NCBI RefSeq assembly: GCF_020076305.1
Contig: NZ_JAIQXE010000002.1
Location: 372,001 to 436,000, forward strand
DNA length: 64,000 bases
Reading direction: 5' to 3'
Source of the DNA: Flavihumibacter profundi
Lineage (GTDB): Bacteria > Bacteroidota > Bacteroidia > Chitinophagales > Chitinophagaceae
This document shows, piece after piece, positions 1-9,396 of this stretch. A program made the translations under genes and the position numbers. How positions within the stretch are numbered: the stretch's first letter is position 1; the number at the start of each line of letters is the position of its first letter. The notes beneath the pieces were generated by a model. The model was not told where the DNA came from, searched no databases, and was given only the letters and a program-made list of their open reading frames with translations.

Positions 1-214
1 TTTTTTTGGTGCCTGCAGCAATATAGCCAATGAGTACAACAGTAGCCGAACTGGCAACACTGATCATATTGTGGTGTTCTGCCAGCCAGAATCGGGTGTA
101 GCCATACTCTTCTGCTTTTTGCGCAAGGTGGAGGCTGTTCCTGAAGGTATCTGACGGTGTGCTCCCTTTGGAAACAATGGCCAGCTCCAGTATTGAAAAG
201 GGTATCTGTATCAT
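1..214 (-). CDS. LLM-class flavin-dependent oxidoreductase, N-terminal part (cut by window edge)
   Basis: About 71 codons are visible, starting at the ATG on the complement of 212-214 and running off the window. The translation begins MIQIPFSILELA and contains LAEHHNM followed by an SVASSATVVL segment. These are the typical N-terminal strands of luciferase-like FMN-dependent monooxygenases of the MsnO8 type, where the EHHN segment lies near the flavin. Substrate cannot be told. It is divergent from the metalloprotease at 287 with only 72 bp between the starts, so the two share a promoter region. Confidence 0.75.
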   Translation of the reverse strand, partial: MIQIPFSILELAIVSKGSTPSDTFRNSLHLAQKAEEYGYTRFWLAEHHNMISVASSATVVLIGYIAAGTKK

Positions 215-286
215 TCGGCACAAATTTACTGCCTGCCCGGGTTCCCGTCAACTTGTATTAAGGCGAATAAAAATTTATATTTATCT

Positions 287-3200
287 ATGATCCGGATTGT
301 CCGAAAAACCAAAACCGGCTTTACTGCCAGTTGCATAGCAGTTATATTGCCTTGCTTTTTCCTGTTTCCCCTGCAGTTGTCTGCACAAAAAAAAGTTGGC
401 GCCACACCCGTGGACCGCAAGGAGGCAATCAATCTCTCGAAGGTCTTTAAGCAATATGCCCTGTTCAATATCAATACGACCGGGTTGTCTGGTTTTGCTA
501 AATCCAGCGGGAGCGATCCCATCAATTTTGTCCTGGATTTGCCGAACTATGGCCAGCTGCCCATTACGCTGAAAGAAAAAGATATCCTTACCGGCAATTA
601 CCAGCTGGTGGTGGGCAATGCACAAGGCAGGCAAAAATCAGGACGGCCAGGTTACAAAACCTATGCAGGCCAACTCAGCAACGACACAGCCAGCAGTGTG
701 TACCTTACCATTTCCGACAGGACCATCTACGGGTTTATAAAAGGACAGGGCAAGGAATATTTCATTGAACCATTACGCTATTTCGATAAAAAGGCTAACC
801 CAAATATTTTTGTATTCTACGAAGCCCATGATGTGGTGCCCCAATCCGGGATTACCTGCGGGTTAACCGAAGTGGCGCAAAGAAATTTTACTGCTTCGGT
901 TTCGGTCCACATGCAGACCCTGGCGGGTACAGCCACCGGAACCTGTAAAATGGTGGAACTGGCCATTGCTTCGGATGCCTCCATGGTGGCAAAATACAGT
1001 TCAGCAGCTGATGTGGAAGAACACAATATCAGTGTGATTAATATGATGGTGGGACTCTATGGCAATGCCCAGATCGGCACCCAATACCTGGAGTTTAAGA
1101 TCAGTGGCCAGTACATTTCCACCAATGCAGCAACGGATCCCTTTACACCGGCCTATAGCGGCCCGGATGCCGCAATCCTGCTCAGCAATTTTACCAGCTG
1201 GGGAAATGCCGGCAATTTCGGGTTTTCCTATGATTTGGGAGAAGTATGGACTGCCAGGGATATCGGTACAGAAACTTCACCGGGCTCAGGTATCTATAAC
1301 TATGGCGTCATTGGACTGGCATGGGTTGGAACCCTTTGTTTATTCTACCGGTACCAGTTATTGGAAGATGCGCTTTCTTCCAGCCTTGGACAGGCCGTGA
1401 CCGCTGCCCATGAAACCGGTCACAACCTGAATGCCCAGCACGATGCCACATCCGGATATATCATGTATTCCTCTATCAATGCAACTTCTCCTGCCACCAC
1501 CTTCAGTTCCGCCAGCCTTAGTGCTATGAACACCTATCTTGGTGATCCATCCGTCACCTGTTTAAATAGTTGTAGTGTCAATCAACCCGTTGCACAGTTC
1601 AACATGTCCAGCAAGACTATCTGCACAGGTAATAGTATAACTTTTTCCAATTACAGCGTTGGGGAAGTAAGCTCAATTAGCTGGAACTTCCCTGGCGGCA
1701 GTCCGGCCAGTTCCACGACAGCAAACCCAACAGTAAGCTACAGCACGCCGGGTAGCAAAACGGCGACCCTCACTGTAACCAATGCCAGTGGCACCAGCTC
1801 CGTTTCGAAAGATATCTTTGTGGGAAATCCGCCCACAACTGGCTGCCAGCAATTCATTACAGGAAATAGTGAATATGCCACCATTTTATCTTTTTCTTTA
1901 AAAGGAATCCAGCACAATAATGGCAGCTATTTAATAGGCGGAAATTACCAGGATTTAGCCTGTACTGATAATACCCTGCTGGAACCGGGTACCACTTATA
2001 CCGTTTCAACCACTGCAGGATACCTGGGTGGACCTTTTGATATTAAAAACAAACTGCAGTTATTCATTGATTACAATAATGATGGCGATTTTTTAGATGC
2101 GAATGAAACCATTTATACTTCACCCACTTGCATACAGGGCAAATACAATTTTAGCTTTACCACCCCGGCCACTGTTCCGGTAAAGGGAACATGGCTGCGG
2201 CTTCGGTTCATAGCCATGCCCTGCAGTTTAGCCCCTTCAAATGGCTGTGCCATTCCAACGAATGCACAGGCAGAAGATTACGCGGTCTATTTTGCAGATG
2301 TTTGTCCCGCTTTGATCCTTCCGACTGCAGCAGACCAGGCTAGTGTAGCAGTCAGCGGGGCTGGTACTACAACTATTACCAGTGCCAGTTGCGGGCTCAT
2401 TGCTTCCCTTTTACCCAATGGTGCCAATCCCGTCAGCGGACCCGTGGACGGTAAAGTGTGGATTGAACCTGGTGTGCCTTTTTATGCAGGGCAACCTTAT
2501 GTAGCCAGGCATTACCAAATCACCCCTGCCACCAATTCAAGCACAGCAACCGGAACGGTGACCCTGTATTTTACACAGGCGGAATTTGATGCCTATAATG
2601 TCGCACCGGACAATTATGCCAACTTACCGGCAGGTCCGTCAGATGCTGCGGGCATAGCGAACCTGCGGGTTGAAAAATTTCCCGGCACCAGCAGTGATGG
2701 AAGCGGATTACCGGCAACCTATACCGGCACGCCATTAATGATTGATCCCAATGATGCATCCATTGTTTGGAATAGTACGCAAAGCCGTTGGGAAGTCAGC
2801 ATTGATGTAAGCAGTTTCAGCGGATTTATTGTTCACGGCAGTATATATGCACTACCCTTGCGGCTATTGTCTTTCCATGCAGCCAGGCAGGACAAAAATG
2901 TGCTGCTGGATTGGCTGACAACAGCAGAGTCGGGTGTCAGTCATTTTGAAATAGAGCGCAGTACAGATGGTGTTAAGTACCTGGTGGTGGGCCAGGTGGC
3001 CGCTCAAAATGTGCCAGGAGATCAGTTATATCGCTATACCGATCTGAATGCTGCAGCCATGGGTGCAGGTTCCACAATCTATTACCGGTTGAAGATGGTG
3101 GATATAAGCGGAAAGTTTACCTACAGTGATATAAGGCGTGTTGCACTTGAGGGAACAGCATCCATCAGCATTTATCCCAACCCGGTGCATAGCACCTTGC

Positions 3201-3403
3201 TGGTGCAAATGCCGGTTGCCCCAGCCGGAACATTATCTTTAAGGTTGGTTGACCCGCAGGGCCGCAACATCAAAACCTGGAATTATTCCACTGCGGCGGG
3301 TTTGCTGCAGCTGGATGTGCAGGCGGTTCCTGAAGGTATTTACTACCTGGAAATCAGGCAGGGTAGTAGTGAGCATAGAGTAGTGAAGGTGGTAAAGTTA
3401 TAG
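287..3403 (+). CDS. Secreted metzincin-type zinc metalloprotease with PKD, GEVED and T9SS sorting domains
   Basis: 1038 residues with an N-terminal signal peptide (hydrophobic stretch ending LSAQ). A reprolysin-like catalytic domain carries HETGHNLNAQHD, the HExxHxxGxxHD zinc signature, with a Met-turn (GYIMYSS) shortly after. In the signature the usual Gly at position 8 is Asn. A PKD-type domain follows (around residues 430-510), then a GEVED-like domain with the calcium-loop-like YNNDGDF. The end carries a type IX secretion C-terminal sorting domain (ISIYPNP ... GIYYLEIRQG ... VVKL). The protein is probably exported by T9SS and released or anchored at the surface as an extracellular protease. 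Start chosen because the signal peptide follows directly. Confidence 0.9.
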   Translation: MIRIVRKTKTGFTASCIAVILPCFFLFPLQLSAQKKVGATPVDRKEAINLSKVFKQYALFNINTTGLSGFAKSSGSDPINFVLDLPNYGQLPITLKEKDILTGNYQLVVGNAQGRQKSGRPGYKTYAGQLSNDTASSVYLTISDRTIYGFIKGQGKEYFIEPLRYFDKKANPNIFVFYEAHDVVPQSGITCGLTEVAQRNFTASVSVHMQTLAGTATGTCKMVELAIASDASMVAKYSSAADVEEHNISVINMMVGLYGNAQIGTQYLEFKISGQYISTNAATDPFTPAYSGPDAAILLSNFTSWGNAGNFGFSYDLGEVWTARDIGTETSPGSGIYNYGVIGLAWVGTLCLFYRYQLLEDALSSSLGQAVTAAHETGHNLNAQHDATSGYIMYSSINATSPATTFSSASLSAMNTYLGDPSVTCLNSCSVNQPVAQFNMSSKTICTGNSITFSNYSVGEVSSISWNFPGGSPASSTTANPTVSYSTPGSKTATLTVTNASGTSSVSKDIFVGNPPTTGCQQFITGNSEYATILSFSLKGIQHNNGSYLIGGNYQDLACTDNTLLEPGTTYTVSTTAGYLGGPFDIKNKLQLFIDYNNDGDFLDANETIYTSPTCIQGKYNFSFTTPATVPVKGTWLRLRFIAMPCSLAPSNGCAIPTNAQAEDYAVYFADVCPALILPTAADQASVAVSGAGTTTITSASCGLIASLLPNGANPVSGPVDGKVWIEPGVPFYAGQPYVARHYQITPATNSSTATGTVTLYFTQAEFDAYNVAPDNYANLPAGPSDAAGIANLRVEKFPGTSSDGSGLPATYTGTPLMIDPNDASIVWNSTQSRWEVSIDVSSFSGFIVHGSIYALPLRLLSFHAARQDKNVLLDWLTTAESGVSHFEIERSTDGVKYLVVGQVAAQNVPGDQLYRYTDLNAAAMGAGSTIYYRLKMVDISGKFTYSDIRRVALEGTASISIYPNPVHSTLLVQMPVAPAGTLSLRLVDPQGRNIKTWNYSTAAGLLQLDVQAVPEGIYYLEIRQGSSEHRVVKVVKL

Positions 3404-3414
3404 TGGCCGTTCCT

Positions 3415-3642
3415 TCATTTGATAATATTTTTAACTGAATCACATGGAACGCAGGCAATAGAGGTTACATAGTTTGAGCCATGCGTAAAGCTATTTATTG
3501 CCGCAAAGCAAATCCCTGTCTTGCTATCTTTGAAATAGTATAATTTACTTGAATCAACTTGTTTAGGTATGCTATTATGCTGGCATCCGGCAATTAATAC
3601 CGAAGCCGATAGCAGTAGGACTAAAACTATTGTTGCTTTCAT
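3415..3642 (-). CDS. Small lipoprotein, 75 aa, unknown function
   Basis: A short reading frame with a convincing lipoprotein signal: charged start, hydrophobic core, then LIAGC. The mature part has four further Cys and no family I recognise. It is convergent with the protease, whose stop lies 11 bp away. Real coding is supported mainly by the signal sequence; function is unknown. Confidence 0.6.
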   Translation of the reverse strand: MKATIVLVLLLSASVLIAGCQHNSIPKQVDSSKLYYFKDSKTGICFAAINSFTHGSNYVTSIACVPCDSVKNIIK

Positions 3643-3831
3643 GGCTTCATTACAATTTTAGCAGTACTACACCTTTCGCCATGTTGTAAATTATACAGAT
3701 AATTACCGGCGAAATATGTATTACCAGTAAGGTATAAACTATTATTGGAATTGTACCTGGATGGCTAAAAAGGCAAAGGGTTCCAGTTTCCTGAAACCCT
3801 TTGAAAGCAATTATTTCATGCCAGCCCGGCA

Positions 3832-4557
3832 TCATTTTATTACTTTGTACAAACGGGTTGTGGGCGGGCTGTCTACCCCGGCATCCGTCATGATCTTTTT
3901 TAATTCCGGTGAAGACATCCTGGCTTTTGCTTTTGCCATATCACTCACTTCAAATAAAATAGATACGGTGTTGGAATCATTGAGGTCGCGGGCTATACCC
4001 CGATCGATCAATCCATTGGCACTCCTTGTGGCGGCACCTTCAGCATCAAAGACTTTTAACCAGGCACTATAATCTTTTACATGATGGGTGACAGCTATAC
4101 CGTCGGTGTATTGTAGTGGGGCATCGCTGCTGCGTACCATTTCTGCATAGGTAAATGCGGGCGGACTGCTTACTCCAGCCTTCTTCATCGCTTCTTTAAG
4201 GCCAGGCTGTGCGTAAAAAGCTTTCGCTTTATCCATGTCCTCTATTTTGTCGATTACAAATACGGTGTTGGAATCCTTTGCATTCCGGCTTATCATAAAG
4301 TGCGTGATGCCAAAAGGTTGACGCAGTGAATCCCGTTTAAAATAATCGGCCATTGATTTCTCAAAATCCTTCACCTTTTGCTGGATAATAACGACTTTGA
4401 ATGGCGTAAATACGGGTTTTGCTTCAACCGGCGGTGCGGGGCTGGTTACCGCTACAGTAGTATCTGCTGATTTGGTTTCTTCCTTTGGCGGCTGGTTATT
4501 GCAGGAAAACAACAGTACAACAACTGGGACAGCAAGCATTGCCGGGATTCGTTTCAT
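3832..4557 (-). CDS. Lipoprotein with two dimeric alpha/beta-barrel repeats
   Basis: 241 residues. The N-terminus has a signal ending LLFSC, so the protein is probably a lipoprotein, followed by a Pro/Glu/Thr-rich linker. Two similar halves follow, each with a beta-alpha-beta pattern and a shared block: KDSNTVFVIDKIEDMDKAKA in the first and NDSNTVSILFEVSDMAKAKA in the second, each followed by a V(S/D)SPP motif. This is the layout of ferredoxin-like dimeric barrel proteins (DUF3764/ABM-like), here as a tandem duplication that could form a pseudo-dimer. Ligand unknown. The gene stands alone. A single-repeat relative may be the gene at 31881-32174. Confidence 0.75.
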   Translation of the reverse strand: MKRIPAMLAVPVVVLLFSCNNQPPKEETKSADTTVAVTSPAPPVEAKPVFTPFKVVIIQQKVKDFEKSMADYFKRDSLRQPFGITHFMISRNAKDSNTVFVIDKIEDMDKAKAFYAQPGLKEAMKKAGVSSPPAFTYAEMVRSSDAPLQYTDGIAVTHHVKDYSAWLKVFDAEGAATRSANGLIDRGIARDLNDSNTVSILFEVSDMAKAKARMSSPELKKIMTDAGVDSPPTTRLYKVIK

Positions 4558-4782
4558 TATTTATTATTTTGAATGAGTAAATGCAACTTAAGAATTACCT
4601 GCAGCTAATCTGTTTCAAGGGGCGGGAGTAAGAAGGATGGTATAGTAATTTACTGCATATTTGAGGAAATAAATAATTTCAATTTTAAAAATAAGTTTCA
4701 TTTTGTTTGCCTTTCCAGGTACTGATGTTTTGGTATTCCACAGCCATCATTTATTGCTATAAAAAAAACAATACGTTTTACA

Positions 4783-6495
4783 ATGCCCGACCCCATCTCG
4801 CTCAACCTGAAGTCAGCAGACCAGCATACTTACGACGCTATCGTCATCGGCTCTGGCATAAGCGGGGGCTGGGCTGCCAAGGAACTCTGCGACCATGGAC
4901 TGAAGACCCTGGTGCTGGAGCGCGGAAAGAACGTCGTCCACAAGAAGGATTATCCCACATCGCTTAAGCATCCCTGGGAGTTCGAACACCGCCTGGAACT
5001 GACCAGGAAAATAGTGGAGGAGAACCCCGTCGCCAGTAAATGCTATGCCTTCGATGAGAGCGCCCAACATTTCTTCGTGAAGGACAAGGAGCATCCTTAT
5101 GTCCAGGAAAAGCCCTTCGATTGGATCCGGGGTTACCAGGTGGGAGGGAAATCGCTTATGTGGGGCCGTGAGACGCAGCGCTGGAGTGATTTCGAGTTCG
5201 GGGGTCCGGACCGCGACGGCTTCGCGACCGACTGGCCCATCCGCTATAAAGACCTGGCGCCCTGGTACAGCCACGTCGAAATCTTCGCAGGCATCAGCGG
5301 CAACCGCGATGGTATCGAGAACCTTCCTGACGGGGAATTCCTGCCGCCCTGGGCCTTCAATTGCGTGGAAGAGAGTATGCGCGACCGCTTCAACACGCAC
5401 TACAAAGAGCGCCGCATGATCGTGGGCCGCTGCGCCCACCTGACCGAGCCGAAGGAGATTCACCTGAAACAGGGCCGCGGTAAATGCCAGGCCCGCAATA
5501 TCTGCCATCGGGGTTGCCCTTTCGGCGGTTATTTCAGTTCTAATTCCTCCACACTGCCCTGGGCCATGGCTACAAGCAACCTTACCATACGTCCCGATGC
5601 GGTCGTGCATTCCATCATCTACGATGAAGCGAAGGGGAGGGCTACAGGCGTACGGGTGATCGACGCCCAAACTAAGGAAACAACCGAATATTTTGCCCGG
5701 ATCATCTTCGTCAACGCAGCCTGCCTGAACAGCAACCTTATACTGCTGAATTCCACCTCCCGCCGGTTCCCCAATGGGCTGGGCAACGACTATGGAATCC
5801 TGGGCACTTACCTGGCTTTCCAGAACTATCGCGGTATGATCACCGCAGATATCGATGGACCTTCCGACAAATATTATTTTGGCCGCCGCCCGCTGGAGAT
5901 GCTGATCCCAAGTTTCCGCAACCTGCGCAAACAGGAAATGGATTTCCAGCGGGGCTACATCACTTTCTGGGCAGCCGGCCGCAACCGCGCCGATGCCGAA
6001 GGTTTAGGTGCCGGGTACAAGGATGCTGTTACGGAAGCGGGTAACTGGACTGCCTATATGTCCATGCAGGGCGAGGTCATCCCCACCGCTGCGAATCATG
6101 TCCGCCTCCATCCCGACCTCAAGGATCCCTGGGGCATACCCCAGCTGGTAACAAGTGTAGGTTATACGGAGAACGATGAAAAAATGCTGAAGGACTTCCT
6201 GCAACAAAGCGCCGAGATGCTGGAAGTATCGGGAGCTAAGAACATCAGGCCCACCGACCTTAAATGGTCCCCCGGCCTCGACATCCACGAGATGGGCGGC
6301 TGCCGGATGGGCAGGGACCCGAAGACTTCCATGCTTAACGGCTCCAACCAGCTTCATGCCTGCCGCAACGTCTTCGTCACCGATGGCGCCTGCATGACTT
6401 CGACGGGCAACCAGAATCCTTCACTCACCTACATGGCCCTGACAGCGCGGGCGGCCAGTATTGCCGTGGATCAACTTAAGAAGGGTGAATTGTGA
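4783..6495 (+). CDS. GMC family FAD-dependent oxidoreductase
   Basis: 570 residues. The N-terminal Rossmann motif is IVIGSGISGGWAAKEL with ERG at the end of the second strand. A Cys-rich block (CQARNICHRGCPFGG) and the C-terminal HEMGGCRMG plus NQNPSLTYMALTARAA place it in the bacterial glucose-methanol-choline group related to membrane-linked gluconate/sorbitol dehydrogenases. The C-terminal His and Asn are the expected catalytic pair. No dedicated small subunit or cytochrome lies beside it, so the electron acceptor is unknown. Codon use is visibly GC-rich, like the sox cluster and unlike neighbours. Its last ~140 bp are duplicated at 12980-13137. Confidence 0.85.
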   Translation: MPDPISLNLKSADQHTYDAIVIGSGISGGWAAKELCDHGLKTLVLERGKNVVHKKDYPTSLKHPWEFEHRLELTRKIVEENPVASKCYAFDESAQHFFVKDKEHPYVQEKPFDWIRGYQVGGKSLMWGRETQRWSDFEFGGPDRDGFATDWPIRYKDLAPWYSHVEIFAGISGNRDGIENLPDGEFLPPWAFNCVEESMRDRFNTHYKERRMIVGRCAHLTEPKEIHLKQGRGKCQARNICHRGCPFGGYFSSNSSTLPWAMATSNLTIRPDAVVHSIIYDEAKGRATGVRVIDAQTKETTEYFARIIFVNAACLNSNLILLNSTSRRFPNGLGNDYGILGTYLAFQNYRGMITADIDGPSDKYYFGRRPLEMLIPSFRNLRKQEMDFQRGYITFWAAGRNRADAEGLGAGYKDAVTEAGNWTAYMSMQGEVIPTAANHVRLHPDLKDPWGIPQLVTSVGYTENDEKMLKDFLQQSAEMLEVSGAKNIRPTDLKWSPGLDIHEMGGCRMGRDPKTSMLNGSNQLHACRNVFVTDGACMTSTGNQNPSLTYMALTARAASIAVDQLKKGEL

Positions 6496-6563
6496 CCGGC
6501 CTTGCCCCAAAAGAGTATAAAACAACAATGGTTTTGGTAGAGACAGGAATTCGGTTTGGCCGG

Positions 6564-7187
6564 CTAAATAAGTTTTCTTTCCACGGCAAGCCTGATAAGC
6601 GTTGCCGTATTTTTTACATCCAGCTTGGCGAGCAGGTTTTTCCGGTGGCTATCCACCGTAAATGAACTTAAAAATAATTTCTCCGCTATCTGGGGATTGG
6701 TATAGCCCTCAGCAATAAGTCCTAAAATTTCTTTTTCCCGGCGGGATAGTTCCGGCAATTGGGGACCCGAAGATTTTTGATATTCTTTCAACGCATCTCC
6801 GGCTTCTCCACTAAAATAAATCCCGCCATTGTTTACCGTTTGGATGGCTTTCAGCAGTTCGTCTCTTGAACTGTTTTTTAAGATATATCCGGATGCTCCA
6901 TTCTCCATCATTTTTTTAATATAGATCCCCTGGTTAAACGTGCTTAATCCAAGTATGAAAATGCCGGGGTATTTATTTTTTATAACCGAACAAAGTTCAA
7001 TTCCATCCATCTCCGGCATATTGATATCCATCAATAACACATCGGCAGTATTATTAATAAAAAACCCCAGGCAGGATGATGCATTCATAGCATGGCCTGC
7101 CCATTCGATCCCCTTCTCATTTTGTAACAATGAATGAAGACCTTCAATAACAACCGGATGATCATCCACTATAAATACACGAATCAT
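6564..7187 (-). CDS. LuxR/NarL-family response regulator
   Basis: 207 residues: a receiver domain (DDHPVVIEGL acidic pocket, phospho-acceptor Asp in DVLLMDINMPEMDG, LSTF switch, Lys in GYILKNSS) and a C-terminal LuxR-type helix-turn-helix (LSRREKEILGLIAEGYTNPQIAEKLFLSSFTVDSHRKNLLAKLDVKN region). It is the output partner of the histidine kinase that precedes it with a 2 bp gap, so the two are co-transcribed. Targets are unknown; the divergent lipoprotein/barrel operon at 9397 is a positional candidate. Confidence 0.9.
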   Translation of the reverse strand: MIRVFIVDDHPVVIEGLHSLLQNEKGIEWAGHAMNASSCLGFFINNTADVLLMDINMPEMDGIELCSVIKNKYPGIFILGLSTFNQGIYIKKMMENGASGYILKNSSRDELLKAIQTVNNGGIYFSGEAGDALKEYQKSSGPQLPELSRREKEILGLIAEGYTNPQIAEKLFLSSFTVDSHRKNLLAKLDVKNTATLIRLAVERKLI

Positions 7188-7189
7188 AG

Positions 7190-9178
7190 TTATATATTAA
7201 ATTCAATATTCACTAATGTTCCTTTTCCGGGTGCAGTATGTATATCCAACTGGCCCTTTAAATAATCTACCCTGCTTTTTACATTTACAAGTCCGGCACC
7301 CTGGTTATTTCCCATTGTGGACGAATCAAATCCAATTCCGTTGTCTTCCACTACCACATTTAGCCTTGGTCCTTCTTTTATGAGTTGTACAAAAACTTCC
7401 GATGCCCTTGCATGTTTCATCGCGTTATTCACCAACTCCTGTACAATGCGGTAAATAATAATCTCTGTTGAATTTTCTAGCCGGACATCCATGCCAACAG
7501 ACTGGTACTTTAAGCTAAGGAGTCTGGTGGAATTTATGGTATTGCAATATTCCTTTACTGCTTCATCCAAACCATACTTAGTAAGCATTTCCGGCATCAT
7601 ATTATGGGCCACACGCCGCAGTTCACTGATAGAAGTATCTATCATATCCAATGACCGTTCAAAAACAGCCATATTTTCCGGGGTTATAATCATATTGCTT
7701 TTCATATTGCTTAATGAGAATTTTACACCTGATAACAAACCACCCAGCCCGTCATGCAAATCCTTAGCCAAACGACTCCGTTCGTCTTCCTGCCCCTTCA
7801 ACATGGAGTCAAGGGCAACTAACTGTTTGTCTTTTTCCAATGAAAGGATTTGTTCCTTATGCAGTTCCTCCTGCTGTTTTGCCAAAAGCTGACGATGGTG
7901 AAGATTTCGGTAACCTAAAAATCCGGCCAATAAAAGTGCAGTTAATAAGCCGGTCAAAATATAATTAAGTGTTGACTTCTGCTTCAGGGAAAGAGATTGT
8001 GCCAGCCTGTCTTTTTCCAACAGTTCAATTTCACTTTGCTTTTTCTCATTCTGGTATTGAGCTTCAACCTCTGCTACTTTTTCACTGGTAGAAGCTTTGA
8101 ATAAAGAATCACTCAGGGTAAGGGCTTTCGAAAAATATTCGCTGGCCTGCCTGTAATTCCCTGCACTTTGTTCTATCTCTGCCCTTATACGGTATATTTC
8201 ATTCAAATTTGCCCTTGCCCCCACTTCATTGGCAAGCTTTTCTGCCTGGGAAATAAATTTCAGTGCCTTGTCAGGTTCATTCAGGTTATGGTAAATTGTA
8301 GCAAGCTTGCTTGAAATCTCGCAAAGATGAAACTTGTTTGCAAGTTGAAGTGAATAGCGGTATGATTCCTGGAAATTCGTTAAGGCAGGCTGGTATTCTT
8401 TTTTTTGTAAAAAATACCCGCCGAGGTCATCGTAAGCAGTAGAGACCTGTTCTATATCGCCTCCCCTTTTTGCCATTGGTATTGCCTTCTGTAATGTTTC
8501 ATAGGCTTTATCAAATTGAGCAAGTCCATAATATGCATTTGCCAGGTTCAGCAAAGCATTTGTACCTGAAAAATCATCTCCAATGCGCATCGCAAGTGAA
8601 TACCCCCTGGTGCCATATTCCACAGCTTTTCTATATTCTCCCTGTTCATACAACAGCATTGTAATATTTGCATATAATCCTGCCAGGTTGTTTTTGTCGG
8701 CACAGGTTTCCCAAAGGCGGGCGGATTGCAAATAGTATTCAATTGCCTTTACCCGGTCTTTTTTATGCAGGTAAACATTTCCCATATTCACCAATACTTT
8801 TGCTTCCCTAAGCGGATTTTTTTCAAGCCTTGTGTAAATGATAGCCTGTTCAAAAGCCGTTAAAGCGCTATCCATCTTATTCAGCTCGATATAACATACG
8901 CCCACATCATTCCATGATGAAATCAGGAGACTATTATTTTTTATTTTTTTACTGAGTATTAATGCCTCGTAATAATATCCCAGGCTTTTGTCCGTGTATG
9001 TGGCTTCAATCGTTTCGCCTATATCCAGTAATGTCCTTGCTTTTACTGAATCATTGGGCGCAGTATTGAGTTTATTGAGCAGGCTATCCGGAATATTTTG
9101 CGACCTGGCAAACAAGCAGCAAAACAATGCGATCAACATCCCCGCAGGCAATGCATATGATTTAAGGGATATTGTCAT
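7190..9178 (-). CDS. TPR-containing sensor histidine kinase (HisKA_3 type)
   Basis: 662 residues. A signal peptide (ending ARSQ) is followed by some seven tetratricopeptide repeats, probably periplasmic, a single membrane segment near residue 405 (YILTGLLTALLLAGFLGY), a coiled coil, an H-box (LAKDLHDGLGGLLSGVKFSL) and an HATPase domain (NNAMKHA N-box, DNGIGFD G1 box, GAGLVNVKSR). This is the NarX/LiaS-like kinase class common in Bacteroidota. It forms a two-gene operon with the regulator at 6564. The signal sensed through the TPRs is unknown. Confidence 0.9.
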   Translation of the reverse strand: MTISLKSYALPAGMLIALFCCLFARSQNIPDSLLNKLNTAPNDSVKARTLLDIGETIEATYTDKSLGYYYEALILSKKIKNNSLLISSWNDVGVCYIELNKMDSALTAFEQAIIYTRLEKNPLREAKVLVNMGNVYLHKKDRVKAIEYYLQSARLWETCADKNNLAGLYANITMLLYEQGEYRKAVEYGTRGYSLAMRIGDDFSGTNALLNLANAYYGLAQFDKAYETLQKAIPMAKRGGDIEQVSTAYDDLGGYFLQKKEYQPALTNFQESYRYSLQLANKFHLCEISSKLATIYHNLNEPDKALKFISQAEKLANEVGARANLNEIYRIRAEIEQSAGNYRQASEYFSKALTLSDSLFKASTSEKVAEVEAQYQNEKKQSEIELLEKDRLAQSLSLKQKSTLNYILTGLLTALLLAGFLGYRNLHHRQLLAKQQEELHKEQILSLEKDKQLVALDSMLKGQEDERSRLAKDLHDGLGGLLSGVKFSLSNMKSNMIITPENMAVFERSLDMIDTSISELRRVAHNMMPEMLTKYGLDEAVKEYCNTINSTRLLSLKYQSVGMDVRLENSTEIIIYRIVQELVNNAMKHARASEVFVQLIKEGPRLNVVVEDNGIGFDSSTMGNNQGAGLVNVKSRVDYLKGQLDIHTAPGKGTLVNIEFNI

Positions 9179-9396
9179 CTGTCCGGTTGATAATTGCTAT
9201 AAAGGTTCGCTTTCTCCAGAACAAAATCAAAGATTCCTGAAAAATTCACCCTTTCAGGTGATTCTTCACTCTTCAACCAAAATCACTGTTTCGGGGGATA
9301 GAAGCAAACCCCGGTCGGTTCTACATTTGAATCAGTTCCTTCCCATAAGAAAACATCCTGCCCTGTGTATTTTTTAACAACGTAAAACAGTTTAGT

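Noticed and set aside
4813-5670. Minus-strand frame of 285 codons
   Set aside because: Antisense shadow of the GMC oxidoreductase, whose motifs are all in the plus frame.
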